This document shows, piece after piece, positions 41,401-42,368 of a stretch of DNA of 42,368 bases. The notes under the pieces are model-generated. The model saw only the letters and a program-made list of their open reading frames with translations, had not been told where the DNA came from and searched no databases. Position 1 is the first letter of the stretch. Each line of letters starts with the position of its first letter. Source of the DNA: Symbiodinium natans (Eukaryota; Sar; Dinophyceae; Suessiales; Symbiodiniaceae); the NCBI GenBank assembly GCA_905221605.1, contig CAJNDS010000443.1, forward strand, positions 97,501 to 139,868, in the 5' to 3' direction. A program made the translations under genes and the position numbers.

Positions 41401-41415
41401 GAAAAAAATGTACAA
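41401..41415 (+). repeat. target-site duplication, right copy
   Basis: GAAAAAAATGTACAA, identical to 38492-38506. The copia reading frame resumes directly after it. Confidence 0.75.
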
Positions 41416-41739
41416 GTGCGAAGAACGAACGGCAATGGCCGAAGCGGCAATGGCCGACGAATGAACGATGAGCGATTGGCGAAAATCATACAAGCTGTAA
41501 CGATGGCTGTGTTGATAGGAATGGGAGAAGCCAAGAAAGCCAAGAAGGAAGACCAAGGACCGGGATTAGTCATGTGTATCATGATCGGTTGTTTGACGTG
41601 CATGGTTTGTTGCACAGTATATCCCGCAGCCGTTTTCTTGCTCAAGCGAGTAGGAAGAAAGGAAAAGAAGAAAGAAAAAGGAAAGATGGAAGAAGAGAAG
41701 ACTCACGAACAAATATGGAAGAAAAGGTGGAGGAGCTAA
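41416..41739 (+). pseudogene. copia polyprotein C-terminal extension with membrane segment
   Basis: This frame continues the RNase H frame in register once the insertion is disregarded. It encodes RRTNGNGRSGNGRRMNDERL, then AVTMAVLIGMG, and a hydrophobic Cys-containing segment MCIMIGCLTCMVCCTVYPAA (residues about 52-72), followed by a Lys/Glu-rich region. It ends at TAA 41737-41739, but coding sense moves to another frame near 41718. A membrane segment after RNase H is not part of the classical copia plan. Confidence 0.6.
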
Positions 41740-42320
41740 GGACAATGAGAATAGAAGCTGAGGAGAACAGGAAGAAGTTACTGGAGAATGCTCCAAAAGA
41801 AGAAGAACAGGCTGAAGAGCCAAAAGAAGAGTCCAAGGAAGAGACAAAGGAGGAGCAGAAAGAGAAGAAAGAAAAGAAGAAGGAGAAGGATTCGTCGTGC
41901 AGCGATTCCGCAAGCGAGTCATCCTCCAGCGAGTCAAGTTCGAGCAAAGAGAAGAAGGAGAAGAAAGAAAACAAGGACCAGAAAGAAAACAAGGACCAGA
42001 AAGAAGACAAGGACCAGAAAGAAGACAAGGACCAGGAAGAAGACAAGGACCAGGAAGAAGCGCCTGAGAAGGTGGACCAAGAAGAAAGAGACGAAGAGAA
42101 AAAGGAGGAAGATGCCGAGAAGACCGAAGACGATGGGAGATACGTCCTCCTGGCAAAGGAAGGCCTATGGCCAACGATTTTAAGCTCAATGGAGCTGGAC
42201 GAAAAGGGAGCAAAGATGCTCGGAGAGACAGGGATCGATGGCGACGCCCTGAGGTCCGAAGCGACACAGAGAATGTTCCAAGAGTTCAAGGAGACGATGG
42301 AAAGTCCAGTAGTGTTGTGA
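41718..42320 (+). pseudogene. E/K-rich tail of the copia-like polyprotein
   Basis: After a one-base shift the frame reads NMEEKVEELRTMRIEAEENR and on for about 200 codons to TGA 42318-42320. It is dominated by Glu and Lys, with a Ser-rich patch (SDSASESSSSESSSS) and five hexapeptide repeats (KENKDQ, KEDKDQ, EEDKDQ) from 18-bp DNA repeats at about 41964-42053. The last 60 residues (GRYVLLAKEGLWPTILSSME and on) look globular. It is probably one protein with the preceding membrane segment. Whether it is an intact separate gene or part of the relic is unclear. Confidence 0.5.
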
Positions 42321-42368
42321 CGGGCGTGGTGCCAGAAGTATTGGGTTTTAGTAAAACTAAATAAATAC

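Overview
The window reads as nuclear DNA of a dinoflagellate-type alga carrying a relict DNA virus. The flanks are GC-rich and gene-poor, with long (CA)n tracts, interstitial TTTAGGG-type telomere-like repeats, a Ty1/copia pol relic, a large intronless membrane-protein reading frame, and an insertion whose first nine bases equal the 3' end of the dinoflagellate spliced leader. The host assignment is inference from these features; no host marker gene is present.

Layout. 1-16433: GC-rich host DNA in which I recognise no intact gene; it holds microsatellites, telomere-like repeats, an inverted pair of a dispersed repeat, a possible LINE tail and a palindromic minisatellite. 16434-36302: an AT-rich polinton-like virus (PLV) bounded by terminal inverted repeats of about 310 bp. 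36303-37012: C-rich simple sequence and a 31-bp tandem repeat. 37016-42320: a decayed copia-like retroelement (reverse transcriptase, RNase H, then a membrane segment and an E/K-rich tail), split at 38507-41400 by a 2.9-kb insertion with a 15-bp target duplication.

The PLV. Genes run: left-arm hypotheticals (-), packaging ATPase (+), GIY-YIG nuclease (+), coiled-coil protein (-), S74-type fibre (-), double-jelly-roll major capsid protein (-), small lysine-rich protein (-), class-3 lipase (-), small structural-like protein (+), zinc-finger/membrane-tail protein (+), several charged or Ser-rich presumed virion proteins (+), DUF5754-like protein (+), family-B-like DNA polymerase/SF1 helicase with an HNH-like zinc tail (-), small basic protein (+), rve-type integrase (+), and a small Cys-rich protein (+). 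Capsid, fibre, lipase and ATPase would make and fill the particle, the polymerase-helicase would copy the genome, and the integrase would insert it. Many genes are broken by single lesions (ATPase, GIY-YIG, polymerase-helicase, DUF5754, Cys-rich protein, a lost start codon), whereas capsid, fibre, lipase and integrase are open, so the copy is a recent relic or carries assembly indels. I see no penton or Ulp1-type protease gene.

Most unusual points. (1) A host-like multi-pass membrane gene, GC-rich and intronless over more than 1.4 kb, sits inside the PLV between its last viral gene and the right terminal repeat. (2) The insertion in the copia relic starts with TGGCTCAAG and contains at least eleven dispersed hairpins whose stems change in a compensated way (AC/GT, GC/GC, GAC/GTC) around four-base loops that include TTCG and TACG, with one unpaired base at a constant position. 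This looks like a retroposed structured RNA. (3) Structural genes of the PLV share an ATCTA motif shortly upstream of the start.
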